The notes under the pieces: model-generated
Database searches by the model: none
Told to the model about the DNA's origin: nothing
What the model saw: the letters and a program-made list of their open reading frames with translations, nothing else
From: Pseudomonas sp. R84
GTDB taxonomy: Bacteria; Pseudomonadota; Gammaproteobacteria; Pseudomonadales; Pseudomonadaceae
Direction of reading: 5' to 3'
NCBI RefSeq assembly: GCF_009834515.1
Contig: NZ_CP019426.1
Location: 981,501-1,045,500, forward strand
Length of the DNA stretch: 64,000 bases
Made by a program: the position numbers and the translations under genes
Shown here: piece by piece, positions 1 to 13,193 of the stretch
How the letters are laid out: the number at the start of each line of letters is the position of its first letter
How positions within the stretch are numbered: the stretch's first letter is position 1

Positions 1-124
1 GAACAGCGTTCTGAAGGTGTTCCAGAAGGGCTACCAGCTCAACGGTCGCCTGCTGCGTCCGGCCATGGTTGTGGTCAGCAAGGCGCCTGCGCCAATTTCG
101 CCTTCGATTGACGAGAAGGCTTGA
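1..124 (+). CDS. grpE: GrpE nucleotide exchange factor, 3' end only
   Basis: The window opens inside a reading frame whose first full codon starts at base 2 and which stops at 122-124. The 40 visible residues include [17 protein letters not shown], the conserved C-terminal beta-domain signature of GrpE, the ADP-release factor of DnaK. The tail ends in IDEKA. The position directly before dnaK fits the usual grpE-dnaK-dnaJ order. The last codons overlap a sigma-32-type -35 element for dnaK. The N-terminal coiled-coil part lies outside the window. Confidence 0.93.
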   Translation, partial: NSVLKVFQKGYQLNGRLLRPAMVVVSKAPAPISPSIDEKA

Positions 125-147
125 AATTAGCCGCAAGGCCCCCATTT
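120..147 (+). promoter_or_regulatory. Sigma-32 (heat-shock) type promoter for dnaK
   Basis: CTTGAAA at 120-126 and CCCCATTT at 140-147 are separated by 13 bases. This matches the RpoH consensus (CTTGAA, 13-15 bases, CCCCAT-T). The -35 element overlaps the grpE stop codon. Transcription would start near 155, leaving about 70 bases of leader before the dnaK ATG. It would let dnaK be heat-induced separately from grpE. Confidence 0.85.
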
Positions 148-226
148 AGAAGTCAAGCGTTTAAGTATTACCGCAGTCAGCCACCACTGCTGCGGCAAAA
201 AAATCCAAAGTTTCGGGAGAGTTAAC

Positions 227-2143
227 ATGGGCAAAATTATCGGTATCGACCTGGGGACCACCAACTCCTGCGTCTCCGTGCTGGAAAATGGCAAAGCAAA
301 AGTTATTGAAAACGCTGAAGGCGCGCGTACCACGCCGTCGATCATCGCTTACGCCAACGATGGCGAAATTCTGGTAGGTCAGTCGGCCAAGCGTCAGGCT
401 GTGACCAACCCGCACAACACCCTGTACGCAGTAAAGCGTCTGATCGGTCGTCGTTTCGACGAAGAAGTTGTGCAGAAAGACATCCAGATGGTCCCTTACA
501 AGATCGTCAAGGCTGACAACAACGACGCCTGGGTTGAAGTGAACGGCCAGAAAATGGCACCGCCACAAATCTCGGCTGAAATTCTGAAAAAGATGAAGAA
601 GACCGCCGAAGACTACCTCGGCGAGACCGTGACCGAAGCGGTGATCACCGTTCCGGCCTACTTCAACGACAGCCAGCGTCAGGCGACCAAAGACGCCGGC
701 CGCATCGCCGGTCTGGACGTAAAACGCATCATCAACGAACCGACCGCAGCTGCTCTGGCTTACGGTATGGACAAGGCCAAGGGCGATCACACCGTGATCG
801 TTTATGACCTGGGTGGCGGTACCTTCGACGTTTCCGTGATCGAGATCGCTGAAGTTGATGGCGAGCACCAGTTCGAAGTTCTGGCCACCAACGGTGACAC
901 GTTCCTCGGTGGTGAAGACTTTGACATTCGTCTGATCGACTACCTCGTTGACGAATTCAAGAAAGAAAGCGGCATGAACCTCAAAGGTGACCCGCTGGCC
1001 ATGCAGCGCCTGAAAGAAGCCGCTGAGAAAGCCAAGATCGAGCTGTCGTCCGCTCAGTCGACCGACGTCAACCTGCCGTACATCACTGCAGACGCGACCG
1101 GTCCTAAGCACCTGAACGTGAAGATCTCGCGTGCCAAGCTCGAAGCACTGGTTGAAGACCTGGTTCAGCGCACCATCGAACCTTGCCGCATCGCCATGAA
1201 AGACGCTGGTATGGACGTTGGCGCGATCAACGACGTGATTCTGGTCGGTGGTCAGACCCGTATGCCGCTGGTGCAGAAGCTGGTTACTGATTTCTTCGGT
1301 AAAGAAGCGCGTAAGGACGTTAACCCGGACGAAGCTGTTGCCATGGGTGCAGCGATTCAGGGCGCCGTTCTGGCCGGTGACGTGAAAGACGTTCTGCTGC
1401 TCGACGTCAGCCCGCTGACCCTGGGTATCGAAACCATGGGTGGCGTGATGACCGCGCTGATCGAGAAAAACACCACGATTCCTACCAAGAAATCGCAAGT
1501 GTTCTCGACTGCCGACGACAACCAGGGCGCTGTGACCATTCACGTGCTGCAGGGCGAGCGTAAGCAAGCCACTCAGAACAAGTCCCTGGGCAAGTTCGAC
1601 CTGGCCGACATTCCACCTGCTCCACGTGGCGTGCCGCAGATCGAAGTGACCTTCGACATCGACGCTAACGGCATCCTGCACGTTGGTGCGAAAGACAAGG
1701 CGACCGGCAAGACTCAGTCGATCGTGATCAAGGCCAACTCCGGTCTGTCCGACGAAGAAATCGAGCGCATGGTGCGTGACGCCGAAGCCAACGCTGAGGA
1801 AGACCGCAAGTTCGAAGAGCTGGCCGCTGCCCGTAACCAGGGTGATGCACTGGTTCACTCGACGCGCAAAATGATTGCTGACGCGGGCGACAAAGTCACC
1901 GCCGAAGAGAAGACTGCGATCGAAGCCGCTGTGGTTGCTCTGGAAGCCGCTGTCAAAGGCGACGACAAGGCTGCTATCGAAGCCAAGGTTGAAGAGCTGT
2001 CGAAAGTCTCCGCTCCGGTTGCTCAGAAGATGTACGCCGAACAGGCTCAGCCAGCTGATGGTGCAGCCCCGCAAGGCGAATCGGCTGAGAAGGCTGACGA
2101 CGTTGTCGATGCAGAGTTCGAAGAAGTCAAAGACCACAAGTAA
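227..2143 (+). CDS. dnaK: Hsp70 chaperone DnaK
   Basis: DnaK is the cytoplasmic ATP-dependent Hsp70 that works with DnaJ and GrpE. The protein has 638 residues, the usual length. The N-terminal ATPase domain (about 1-383) shows [13 protein letters not shown] near the start and [10 protein letters not shown] around residue 194. The hydrophobic linker [10 protein letters not shown] leads into the substrate-binding domain. The C-terminus ends in the typical acidic tail with DAEFEEVKD. The ATG is preceded by GGGAG at normal spacing. It is driven at least in part by the sigma-32-type promoter that overlaps the end of grpE. Confidence 0.99.
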   Translation: MGKIIGIDLGTTNSCVSVLENGKAKVIENAEGARTTPSIIAYANDGEILVGQSAKRQAVTNPHNTLYAVKRLIGRRFDEEVVQKDIQMVPYKIVKADNNDAWVEVNGQKMAPPQISAEILKKMKKTAEDYLGETVTEAVITVPAYFNDSQRQATKDAGRIAGLDVKRIINEPTAAALAYGMDKAKGDHTVIVYDLGGGTFDVSVIEIAEVDGEHQFEVLATNGDTFLGGEDFDIRLIDYLVDEFKKESGMNLKGDPLAMQRLKEAAEKAKIELSSAQSTDVNLPYITADATGPKHLNVKISRAKLEALVEDLVQRTIEPCRIAMKDAGMDVGAINDVILVGGQTRMPLVQKLVTDFFGKEARKDVNPDEAVAMGAAIQGAVLAGDVKDVLLLDVSPLTLGIETMGGVMTALIEKNTTIPTKKSQVFSTADDNQGAVTIHVLQGERKQATQNKSLGKFDLADIPPAPRGVPQIEVTFDIDANGILHVGAKDKATGKTQSIVIKANSGLSDEEIERMVRDAEANAEEDRKFEELAAARNQGDALVHSTRKMIADAGDKVTAEEKTAIEAAVVALEAAVKGDDKAAIEAKVEELSKVSAPVAQKMYAEQAQPADGAAPQGESAEKADDVVDAEFEEVKDHK

Positions 2144-2197
2144 GTTGTTGGTCGGCCGGTTGACTGCCTTTAGGCAGTGACTGGTAGGATGTCGCCG

Positions 2198-2245
2198 CGC
2201 GGGAGCTAGCTCCCGCGTTGGCGTATCTGGAATACGCGAATTTTT
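2198..2245 (+). terminator. Two hairpins between dnaK and dnaJ, the second terminator-like
   Basis: A perfect 20-base palindrome (CGCGGGAGCT / AGCTCCCGCG) lies at 2198-2217. GCGTAT-ctgga-ATACGC at 2221-2237 follows, with gaattttt after it. A smaller stem (ACTGCC..GGCAGT) sits just upstream at about 2163-2178. The set probably trims read-through so that less dnaJ than dnaK is made. No clear separate dnaJ promoter is visible in the remaining 200 bases. Confidence 0.55.
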
Positions 2246-2440
2246 ACAGCATGCGACAAGGTTCGGATGTTGGTGGTATGGCCGGGAATGCTCCTGCTTT
2301 TCGTGCCGAAAGTACCGCAAGAAACAAAGACCAGGATCGTTGAATTGACGTGAGTTGGGTCCGGGCCTGTATTGGGGCTCAACGAGTTTGGCGATCCTCA
2401 GGAGGGGTTTGCCGAACGTCCTCAAGAGTGCAGAAGACTT

Positions 2441-3565
2441 ATGGCAAAGCGTGACTATTACGAAGTGTTGGGTGTTGAGCGCGGCTCAAGCGATGCGGAC
2501 CTGAAAAAGGCTTACCGTCGTCTGGCGATGAAGCACCACCCGGACCGTAATCCCGATGACAAAGCGTCGGAAGAAATGTTCAAAGAGGCCAACGAGGCCT
2601 ACGAAGTGCTGTCCGACTCCAGCAAGCGTGCGGCGTACGACCAGTACGGTCATGCCGGTGTCGACCCGAGCATGGGTGGCGGCGGTGCCGGTTTCGGCGG
2701 TCAGAACTTCTCGGACATCTTTGGTGATGTCTTCAGTGATTTCTTCGGTGGCGGTCGCGGCGGTTCCCGTGGCGGCGCTCAGCGTGGCAGCGACTTGCGC
2801 TACACCCTGGAGCTGAATCTGGAAGAAGCGGTGCGCGGTACGTCGGTGAATATCCGCGTTCCGACACTGGTCAATTGCAAGCCGTGCGACGGTTCGGGTG
2901 CCAAGAAGGGCTCCTCGCCATCGACGTGCCCGACCTGTGGTGGCATCGGTCAGGTGCGCATGCAGCAGGGCTTCTTCTCGGTGCAGCAAACCTGCCCGCG
3001 TTGCCATGGCCAGGGCAAGATCATTTCCGATCCGTGCGACTCCTGCCACGGTGACGGTCGCGTTGAAGAGTACAAAACCCTGTCGGTCAAAGTGCCGGCC
3101 GGCGTCGACACCGGCGACCGCATTCGTCTGTCCGGCGAAGGCGAGGCGGGTTCGCAGGGCGGGCCGACTGGCGACCTGTATGTAGTCATCAACGTGCGCG
3201 AGCACGACATCTTCCAGCGTGATGGCAAACATCTGTTCTGCGAAGTGCCGATCAGCTTCGTCGATGCGGCGTTGGGCGGCGAGTTGGAAATTCCGACCCT
3301 CGACGGTCGCGTCAAACTGAAAATTCCCGAAGGCACTCAGACCGGCAAGCAGTTCCGCGTGCGCGGTAAAGGCGTGGCGCCGGTACGTGGCGGCGGTGCG
3401 GGCGACTTGATGTGCCGTGTGGCAGTCGAGACGCCGGTCAATCTGAATCGTCGTCAGCGCGAACTGCTGGAAGAGTTCCGCAGCTCGCTGGCGGACGACA
3501 ACAGCCACTCGCCGAAAACCACTGGCTGGTTCGACGGTGTGAAGCGCTTCTTCGGCGATCTGTAA
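2441..3565 (+). CDS. dnaJ: Hsp40 co-chaperone DnaJ
   Basis: DnaJ delivers unfolded clients to DnaK and stimulates its ATPase. The 374 residues begin [12 protein letters not shown]. The J domain carries HPD at residues 33-35, followed by a Gly/Phe-rich stretch (about 75-120). Four CxxCxGxG zinc-binding repeats ([32 protein letters not shown]) begin near residue 146, and a C-terminal substrate-binding region follows. An in-frame upstream extension to 2372 exists, but the conserved J-domain start supports the ATG at 2441. It ends 9 bases before dapB, so the two are probably co-transcribed. Confidence 0.98.
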   Translation: MAKRDYYEVLGVERGSSDADLKKAYRRLAMKHHPDRNPDDKASEEMFKEANEAYEVLSDSSKRAAYDQYGHAGVDPSMGGGGAGFGGQNFSDIFGDVFSDFFGGGRGGSRGGAQRGSDLRYTLELNLEEAVRGTSVNIRVPTLVNCKPCDGSGAKKGSSPSTCPTCGGIGQVRMQQGFFSVQQTCPRCHGQGKIISDPCDSCHGDGRVEEYKTLSVKVPAGVDTGDRIRLSGEGEAGSQGGPTGDLYVVINVREHDIFQRDGKHLFCEVPISFVDAALGGELEIPTLDGRVKLKIPEGTQTGKQFRVRGKGVAPVRGGGAGDLMCRVAVETPVNLNRRQRELLEEFRSSLADDNSHSPKTTGWFDGVKRFFGDL

Positions 3566-4381
<816 letters not shown>

Positions 4382-4394
4382 TACACTGCTGAAC

Positions 4395-4426
4395 CCGGCG
4401 CAAACGCCCTGTTTGCGCTGGTTTTT
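4395..4426 (+). terminator. Intrinsic terminator after dapB
   Basis: CCGGCGCAAAC (4395-4405), loop GCCCT, GTTTGCGCTGG (4411-4421): an 11-pair stem with one G-U, followed by TTTTT. It sits 13 bases after the dapB stop, so the dnaK-dapB transcript should end here and carAB should have its own promoter. Confidence 0.85.
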
Positions 4427-4479
4427 CTCCGCTTGGCGACGACCTGTCGCATTCTCCGGCCTTTTAGGCTCTTTAGCGG

Positions 4480-4508
4480 TGGACCAAAAAAGCCTTTTTC
4501 TGTAAGCT
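4480..4508 (+). promoter_or_regulatory. Possible weak sigma-70 promoter for carAB
   Basis: TGGACC (4480-4485), a 17-base spacer, then TAAGCT (4503-4508). Both boxes match the consensus only partly (4 of 6 and 3 of 6). The site is listed because the dapB terminator lies upstream and a second terminator lies downstream, so a promoter is expected between them. It remains weak evidence. Confidence 0.3.
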
Positions 4509-4555
4509 ACAGCTTTAGTGTGTCCACTAAAAGCGCGCAGAATAATTCAGTGAAG

Positions 4556-4593
4556 AAGCGGGGTGACGTGTCCATACGTCACTCCGCTTTTTT
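4556..4593 (+). terminator. Attenuator-like intrinsic terminator in the carA leader
   Basis: AAGCGGGGTGACGT (4556-4569), loop GTCCAT, ACGTCACTCCGCTT (4576-4589), then a run of T to 4593. This is a 14-pair stem with a single G-U, stronger than the dapB terminator 130 bases upstream. It lies 45 bases before the carA start codon. With dapB already terminated, the simplest role is premature termination of the carAB transcript. The loop holds TGTCCA, which also occurs at 4521-4526. Both copies could pair with TGGAC at 4480-4484. Confidence 0.75.
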
Positions 4594-4638
4594 ACAACCT
4601 GCGATCGCCCTTTCATGCGTTATTTACGGGAGGTCTTC

Positions 4639-5775
4639 TTGACTAAGCCAGCCATACTTGCCCTTGCTGATGGCAGCATTTTTCGCGGCGAAGCCATTGG
4701 TGCCGACGGTCAAACCGTTGGTGAGGTGGTGTTCAACACCGCAATGACCGGCTATCAGGAAATCCTTACCGATCCTTCCTACGCCCAACAGATCGTTACC
4801 CTGACTTACCCGCACATCGGCAACACCGGCACCACTCCGGAAGATGCCGAGTCCGACCGCGTCTGGTCCGCTGGCCTGGTCATCCGTGACCTGCCGCTGG
4901 TAGCGAGCAACTGGCGTAACACGATGTCCCTGTCCGACTACCTGAAAGCCAACAACGTTGTGGCCATCGCCGGTATCGACACCCGTCGCCTGACCCGTAT
5001 CCTGCGTGAAAAAGGCGCTCAGAACGGCTGCATCATGGCCGGCGACAACATCTCCGAAGAAGCGGCCATCGCCGCTGCGCAAGGCTTCCCGGGCCTGAAA
5101 GGCATGGACCTGGCGAAAGTCGTCAGCACCAAGACCCAATACGAATGGCGCTCGACTGTCTGGGATCTGAAGACCGACAGCCACGCGACCATCGACGCTT
5201 CCGAGCTGCCTTACCACGTGGTTGCTTACGACTACGGCGTCAAGGTCAACATCCTGCGCATGCTGGTCGAGCGCGGCTGCCGCGTCACCGTGGTGCCGGC
5301 TCAGACCCCGGCCGCTGATGTGCTGGCACTGAAGCCGGACGGCGTGTTCCTGTCCAACGGCCCGGGTGACCCGGAGCCATGCGACTACGCGATCAAGGCG
5401 ATCAAGGAAGTGCTGGAAACCGAAATTCCGGTATTCGGCATCTGCCTCGGTCACCAACTGCTGGCTCTGGCCTCCGGCGCCAAGACCCTGAAAATGGGCC
5501 ATGGCCACCACGGTGCCAACCACCCGGTGCAGGATCTGGACACTGGCGTGGTGATGATCACCAGCCAGAACCACGGCTTCGCGGTCGACGAAGAAACCCT
5601 GCCAGCCAATGTGCGTGCGATCCACAAATCGCTGTTCGACGGCACCCTGCAAGGCATCGAGCGCACCGACAAGAGCGCGTTCAGCTTCCAGGGCCACCCT
5701 GAAGCGAGCCCCGGCCCGAACGATGTCGCGCCACTGTTCGACCGCTTCATCAACGAGATGGCCAAGCGACGCTAA
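4639..5775 (+). CDS. carA: Carbamoyl-phosphate synthase small (glutaminase) subunit
   Basis: CarA hydrolyses glutamine and passes ammonia to CarB for carbamoyl phosphate, the precursor of arginine and pyrimidines. Starting at TTG 4639 ([13 protein letters not shown]) the protein has 378 residues. GGGAGG lies 5 bases upstream of that TTG. An in-frame ATG at 4615 would add eight residues and lacks a ribosome site. The class I glutamine amidotransferase triad is visible: Cys269 in FGICLGHQ, and His353 and Glu355 in GHPEASPGP. carB follows after 126 bases. The leader carries an attenuator-like terminator. Confidence 0.98.
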   Translation: MTKPAILALADGSIFRGEAIGADGQTVGEVVFNTAMTGYQEILTDPSYAQQIVTLTYPHIGNTGTTPEDAESDRVWSAGLVIRDLPLVASNWRNTMSLSDYLKANNVVAIAGIDTRRLTRILREKGAQNGCIMAGDNISEEAAIAAAQGFPGLKGMDLAKVVSTKTQYEWRSTVWDLKTDSHATIDASELPYHVVAYDYGVKVNILRMLVERGCRVTVVPAQTPAADVLALKPDGVFLSNGPGDPEPCDYAIKAIKEVLETEIPVFGICLGHQLLALASGAKTLKMGHGHHGANHPVQDLDTGVVMITSQNHGFAVDEETLPANVRAIHKSLFDGTLQGIERTDKSAFSFQGHPEASPGPNDVAPLFDRFINEMAKRR

Positions 5776-5807
5776 GCGTTCGCCTTGAGACTGTAGAGAG
5801 AAGCCCC

Positions 5808-5842
5808 TCGAGGGCGGCCCCGACACCGGTGGCCCCCTCGAG
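5808..5842 (+). other. Inverted repeat between carA and carB
   Basis: CTCGAGGGcGGCC and GGcCCCCTCGAG flank a short centre and could form a GC-rich stem in the carAB mRNA. There is no T-run after it, so it is not an obvious terminator. It may stabilise the mRNA or tune carB relative to carA. The remaining bases before carB show nothing else. Confidence 0.45.
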
Positions 5843-5901
5843 ACTTCAGAAATCGATCAAGACGGCTTGCCGACTGACCTGCGGATTTGAGTGACAAACC
5901 C

Positions 5902-9119
<3,218 letters not shown>

Positions 9120-9123
<4 letters not shown>

Positions 9124-9596
9124 TCAAATACCCAATGACTGTCCAGGGCGCTAAAGCCCTGGAAGAAGAACACGCTCACCTGACCAAGGTCGTTCGTCCG
9201 AAGCTCAGCCAGGACATCGGTACGGCCCGCGAGTTGGGTGACTTGAAAGAAAACGCTGAATACCATGCCGCACGCGAACAGCAGGGCATGGTCGAAGCGC
9301 GGATTCGTGATATCGAAGGCCGGATTCAGAATCAGGTCATCATTGACGTCACGTCGATTCCGCACACCGGCAAAGTGATTTTCGGTACTACCGTCGAAAT
9401 CGCCAACGTCGAGACCGATGAAAGCGTCACTTACCACATCGTGGGTGAGGATGAGGCTGACTTCAAACTCGGCAAGATTTCGGTTGGCTCGCCTTTGGCC
9501 CGTGCCTTGATTGGCAAGGAAGAGGGCGATGTGGTCGCCGTGAAAACGCCGAGCGGCGTGATCGAGTACGAGATTGTCGAAGTCCGTCACATCTGA
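9120..9596 (+). CDS. greA: Transcript cleavage factor GreA
   Basis: GreA enters the RNA polymerase secondary channel and stimulates cleavage of backtracked RNA. It has 158 residues, the standard length. An N-terminal coiled coil carries the tip [18 protein letters not shown], with the functional acidic residues, and a C-terminal FKBP-like domain follows. The start codon overlaps the carB stop as ATGA, so it is translationally coupled to carB. A hairpin without a T-run follows the gene. Confidence 0.98.
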
Positions 9597-9601
9597 AAAA
9601 G

Positions 9602-9624
9602 GGCGCCCGCTGCATGCGGGCGCC
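9602..9624 (+). other. Perfect 9-bp hairpin between greA and the next start codon
   Basis: GGCGCCCGC (9602-9610), TGCAT, GCGGGCGCC (9616-9624). The next gene's most likely ATG begins at 9625, the base after the stem. The stem has terminator-like strength but no U-tract. It removes any room for an ordinary Shine-Dalgarno. Confidence 0.7.
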
Positions 9625-10029
9625 ATGCTTTGGCAGCTGACCCAGATGCTTTGGGTCGGCGGTCTATGGCTGATACATCTCGGTTTGCAGCCGGCGCTGG
9701 GCCAGATTGGCCTGGCACCGTTGCTGATCGATGAAGTCGCCAGTGCATTTGAAGTGCTGGTGGTAGGTTTTGCCGCAGCATGCGTTATTTTTCAGGCTTT
9801 GGTGCTGGTACAGGCCGAGGGCCTTGCCAGTCTATGGCGAGATTTTCGTGGGCAGGTGCTGTTGATGGCTTTGTATGCGTGTGCGATGTTTGTCGCAGTG
9901 CGTGTCGGCTGGCCGGATGCGCAGCGCTGGCAGGTGTTCAGTTATCTGGTTCTGGGGTTTTCCGGGCTGGTGCTGGTAATGCAGCCGGTGCCAGGATGGA
10001 GTGGCAGGGTGCGCGAAGCACACCCTTGA
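9625..10029 (+). CDS. Small integral membrane protein, DUF4149-like
   Basis: This protein of unknown function has 134 residues from ATG 9625 and about four hydrophobic segments: MLWVGGLWLIHLGL near the start, FEVLVVGFAAACVIFQALVL, VLLMALYACAMFVAV and FSYLVLGFSGLVLVM. The pattern and its place between greA and yhbY resemble the DUF4149 family seen at this locus in other pseudomonads (from memory). The start is uncertain: a TTG at 9574 inside greA is also in frame, and neither start has a clear ribosome site. It converges on yhbY with only 9 bases between, and no terminator is visible. Confidence 0.7.
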   Translation: MLWQLTQMLWVGGLWLIHLGLQPALGQIGLAPLLIDEVASAFEVLVVGFAAACVIFQALVLVQAEGLASLWRDFRGQVLLMALYACAMFVAVRVGWPDAQRWQVFSYLVLGFSGLVLVMQPVPGWSGRVREAHP

Positions 10030-10038
10030 CCCTTGTCA

Positions 10039-10347
10039 TCACTTGAAGCGATGAACGTTCGACAGTTGCTTGTTGACGCTGAAGTTCTTGCGGTAAATCA
10101 GTGCCATCTTGCCGATGACCTGCACCAGGTCCGCTTTGCCAACCTTGCACAGCTCTGCGATGTGCGCGAGGCGCGATTCGCGATCGAGGATATTGAGCTT
10201 GATTTTGATCAGCTCGTGATCCGCCAAAGCGCGTTCAAGTTCGGCTAAAACACCTTCAGTCAAACCGTTGTCAGCTACCGTCAAAACTGGTTTGAGGTGG
10301 TGGCCAATGGATTTGTACTGTTTCTTCTGCTCTGGAGTGAGCGGCAT
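10039..10347 (-). CDS. yhbY: YhbY family RNA-binding (CRM domain) protein
   Basis: The 102-residue protein consists of one CRM domain (MPLTPEQKKQYKSIGHHLKP, then NGLTEGVLAELERAL and HELIKIK). This family binds pre-50S ribosomal RNA and is expected to assist ribosome assembly. An AAGGG ribosome site precedes the ATG on the minus strand. It is divergent from rlmE, another ribosome-biogenesis gene, across a 101-base shared promoter region. Confidence 0.93.
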   Translation of the reverse strand: MPLTPEQKKQYKSIGHHLKPVLTVADNGLTEGVLAELERALADHELIKIKLNILDRESRLAHIAELCKVGKADLVQVIGKMALIYRKNFSVNKQLSNVHRFK

Positions 10348-10350
10348 AAT

Positions 10351-10393
10351 CTGACCCTTTCGTCTGGATTCTGTAAAATGGCGGCCATTTTAC
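10351..10393 (+). promoter_or_regulatory. Divergent yhbY/rlmE promoter region with palindrome
   Basis: CTGACC (10351-10356), 17 bases, TAAAAT (10374-10379) is a plausible sigma-70 promoter for rlmE. The TAAAAT box lies inside a perfect inverted repeat, GTAAAATGG-CGG-CCATTTTAC (10373-10393), so the opposite strand carries the same TAAAAT box pointing toward yhbY. I do not see a good -35 for the yhbY direction. The palindrome could also be an operator; nothing identifies the regulator. Confidence 0.5.
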
Positions 10394-10448
10394 CCGAGGG
10401 CTCGTGGATCCGCCCAATTAATCACGACCCTTATCAACGAGGTGCCCA

Positions 10449-11078
10449 ATGGCGCGTTCCAAGACAAGCCTTGGTTGGCTGAAAAGACATGTCAACGATC
10501 CTTATGTGAAACAAGCGCAGAAGGATGGCTACCGCTCGCGTGCGAGTTACAAACTTCTGGAAATCCAGGAGAAATACAAGCTGATCCGCCCTGGCATGAG
10601 CGTTGTCGATCTAGGTGCAGCGCCCGGGGGCTGGTCGCAGGTCACCAGCCGCCTGATCGGCGGTCAGGGCCGTTTGATCGCATCGGACATTCTGGAAATG
10701 GACAGTATTCCTGACGTGACCTTCATTCACGGAGACTTCACCGAGGACGAAGTGCTCGGGCGAATCCTTGAGGCTGTGGGTAATTCGCAGGTGGACCTTG
10801 TGATTTCCGATATGGCCCCCAATATGAGTGGTACGCCTGAAGTGGATATGCCGAAGGCCATGTTCCTGTGCGAGCTGGCACTTGATCTGGCGGAGCGGAT
10901 CCTCAAGCCAGGTGGCAATTTTGTGATCAAGATTTTTCAGGGTGAAGGATTTGATGTTTACCTGAAGGACGCTCGCAAGAAGTTCGACAAGATCCAGATG
11001 ATCAAGCCGGACTCCTCTCGTGGCACCTCTCGCGAGCAATACATGCTGGCTTGGGGTTATCGCGGGCGTAGTGAGTAA
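10449..11078 (+). CDS. rlmE: 23S rRNA 2'-O-methyltransferase RlmE (FtsJ/RrmJ)
   Basis: RlmE methylates U2552 of 23S rRNA late in 50S assembly, using S-adenosylmethionine. The 209 residues show the SAM-binding motif [14 protein letters not shown]. The catalytic K-D-K-E set is visible in [36 protein letters not shown] and [17 protein letters not shown] precedes the ATG. ftsH follows after 193 bases, matching the common rlmE-ftsH gene pair. Confidence 0.97.
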   Translation: MARSKTSLGWLKRHVNDPYVKQAQKDGYRSRASYKLLEIQEKYKLIRPGMSVVDLGAAPGGWSQVTSRLIGGQGRLIASDILEMDSIPDVTFIHGDFTEDEVLGRILEAVGNSQVDLVISDMAPNMSGTPEVDMPKAMFLCELALDLAERILKPGGNFVIKIFQGEGFDVYLKDARKKFDKIQMIKPDSSRGTSREQYMLAWGYRGRSE

Positions 11079-11271
11079 AACGAGGTTTTTGTGCGGGGTG
11101 ATAGGTTTTTAGTATTTCGCCCGGCTAGCATTAACGAATATTGTGTAGAAAGTGTTTCACAAAGGGTTACAGACGGCGCCTGCCAGAGTCGTAGGTAATG
11201 TAGTAAGTTAGGCCGGTGAATATCATGCGAAGCGCGCGCCAGTAGCGGAGCTTGCTTCAGAGGGTAGTTAA

Positions 11272-13185
11272 TTGAACGATATGGCAAAGAATCTGATCCT
11301 GTGGTTGATCATCGCGGCTGTCCTGGTGACGGTGATGAACAACTTCTCCAGCCCTAACGAGCCGCAGACCCTCAACTATTCCGACTTCATCCAGCAGGTC
11401 AAGGATGGCAAGGTCGAGCGCGTAGCGGTTGATGGCTATGTAATCACCGGCAAACGCAATGATGGCGACAGCTTCAAGACCATTCGTCCGGCAATCCAGG
11501 ACAATGGCCTGATCGGCGATCTGGTCGACAACCACGTTGTGGTTGAAGGCAAGCAGCCTGAACAGCAAAGCATCTGGACCCAGCTGCTGGTGGCCAGCTT
11601 CCCGATCCTGGTGATCATCGCGGTGTTCATGTTCTTCATGCGCCAGATGCAGGGCGGTGCTGGCGGCAAGGGCGGACCGATGAGCTTCGGCAAGAGCAAG
11701 GCGCGCCTGCTCTCCGAAGACCAGGTAAAAACCACATTGGCTGACGTCGCCGGTTGCGACGAAGCCAAGGAAGAAGTCGGTGAGCTGGTTGAATTCCTCC
11801 GTGATCCGGGCAAGTTCCAGCGCCTGGGCGGCCGTATTCCTCGCGGTGTGCTGATGGTCGGTCCTCCGGGTACCGGTAAAACCTTGCTGGCCAAGGCGAT
11901 TGCCGGCGAAGCCAAGGTTCCGTTCTTCACCATCTCCGGTTCCGATTTCGTCGAAATGTTCGTCGGTGTCGGTGCCAGTCGTGTACGTGACATGTTCGAG
12001 CAGGCGAAGAAGCACGCGCCTTGCATCATCTTTATCGATGAAATCGACGCCGTCGGTCGCCATCGTGGCGCCGGCATGGGTGGCGGTCACGACGAGCGCG
12101 AGCAGACTCTTAACCAGTTGCTGGTTGAGATGGACGGCTTCGAAATGAACGATGGCATCATTGTTATCGCTGCAACCAACCGTCCAGACGTACTCGACCC
12201 TGCGCTGCTGCGTCCGGGCCGTTTCGACCGTCAGGTCGTGGTTGGTTTGCCGGATATCCGTGGTCGCGAACAAATCCTCAAAGTACACATGCGCAAAGTG
12301 CCAATGGGTGACGACGTCGCTCCGGCCGTTATCGCGCGTGGTACTCCGGGCTTCTCGGGTGCTGACCTGGCTAACCTGGTCAACGAAGCGTCTTTGTTCG
12401 CTGCACGTAGTGGCAAGCGCATCGTCGAAATGAAAGAGTTCGAACTGGCCAAAGACAAGATCATGATGGGCGCCGAGCGCAAGTCGATGGTCATGTCCGA
12501 AAAAGAGAAGCAGAACACCGCTTATCACGAAGCTGGCCACGCCATCGTGGGTCGCGTCGTGCCTGAGCATGATCCGGTGTACAAGGTGTCGATCATTCCG
12601 CGCGGCCGTGCGCTGGGTGTGACCATGTTCCTGCCGGAAGAAGATCGCTACAGCCTGTCCAAGCGCGCATTGATCAGTCAGATCTGCTCGCTGTACGGCG
12701 GCCGTATTGCAGAAGAAATGACTCTGGGCTTCGACGGTGTAACTACAGGCGCCTCTAACGACATCATGCGTGCCAGCCAGATCGCACGGAACATGGTGAC
12801 CAAGTGGGGTCTGTCGGAAAAGCTCGGTCCGTTGATGTACGCCGAAGAAGAGGGTGAAGTATTCCTCGGTCGCGGTGGTGGCGGTCAGGCTGCCAGCTTC
12901 TCCGGCGAGACAGCCAAGCTGATCGACTCCGAAGTGCGCAGCATCATTGACCAGTGCTATGGCACGGCCAAGCAGATCCTCACGGACAACCGTGACAAGC
13001 TCGATGCCATGGCTGATGCACTGATGAAGTACGAAACGATCGATGCTGAACAGATCGACGACATCATGGCTGGTCGTACACCTCGCGAGCCTCGTGACTG
13101 GTCAGGTGGCACCGGTACGCCGCCACCTGTGGTTCGAGACGAGCGTCCGGAAACACCGATTGGCGGCCCGGCTGCTGACGTTTAA
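11272..13185 (+). CDS. ftsH: ATP-dependent zinc metalloprotease FtsH
   Basis: FtsH is the membrane-anchored AAA+ protease that degrades RpoH, LpxC and misassembled membrane proteins. The protein is 637 residues from TTG 11272, which has AGAGGG 7 bases upstream, or 634 from ATG 11281. The order is an N-terminal transmembrane helix ([15 protein letters not shown]), a periplasmic domain, and a second helix ([14 protein letters not shown]). The AAA domain has Walker A GPPGTGKT and Walker B IIFIDEID. The zinc site is HEAGH, with a C-terminal tail rich in Gly and Pro. The 190 bases upstream show no convincing promoter. folP follows after 8 bases. Confidence 0.98.
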   Translation: MNDMAKNLILWLIIAAVLVTVMNNFSSPNEPQTLNYSDFIQQVKDGKVERVAVDGYVITGKRNDGDSFKTIRPAIQDNGLIGDLVDNHVVVEGKQPEQQSIWTQLLVASFPILVIIAVFMFFMRQMQGGAGGKGGPMSFGKSKARLLSEDQVKTTLADVAGCDEAKEEVGELVEFLRDPGKFQRLGGRIPRGVLMVGPPGTGKTLLAKAIAGEAKVPFFTISGSDFVEMFVGVGASRVRDMFEQAKKHAPCIIFIDEIDAVGRHRGAGMGGGHDEREQTLNQLLVEMDGFEMNDGIIVIAATNRPDVLDPALLRPGRFDRQVVVGLPDIRGREQILKVHMRKVPMGDDVAPAVIARGTPGFSGADLANLVNEASLFAARSGKRIVEMKEFELAKDKIMMGAERKSMVMSEKEKQNTAYHEAGHAIVGRVVPEHDPVYKVSIIPRGRALGVTMFLPEEDRYSLSKRALISQICSLYGGRIAEEMTLGFDGVTTGASNDIMRASQIARNMVTKWGLSEKLGPLMYAEEEGEVFLGRGGGGQAASFSGETAKLIDSEVRSIIDQCYGTAKQILTDNRDKLDAMADALMKYETIDAEQIDDIMAGRTPREPRDWSGGTGTPPPVVRDERPETPIGGPAADV

Positions 13186-13193
13186 GGTTTGAA

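Noticed and set aside
161..2425. Very long minus-strand open frame opposite dnaK (754 codons)
   Set aside because: It mirrors dnaK codon structure in a high-GC genome, has no family signature or ribosome site, and spans the dnaK promoter region.
2144..2440. Separate heat-shock promoter for dnaJ
   Set aside because: No CTTGAA/CCCCAT pair with correct spacing was found between dnaK and dnaJ.
4615..4638. ATG 4615 as the start of carA
   Set aside because: TTG 4639 has GGGAGG 5 bases upstream and gives the conserved MTKPA start.
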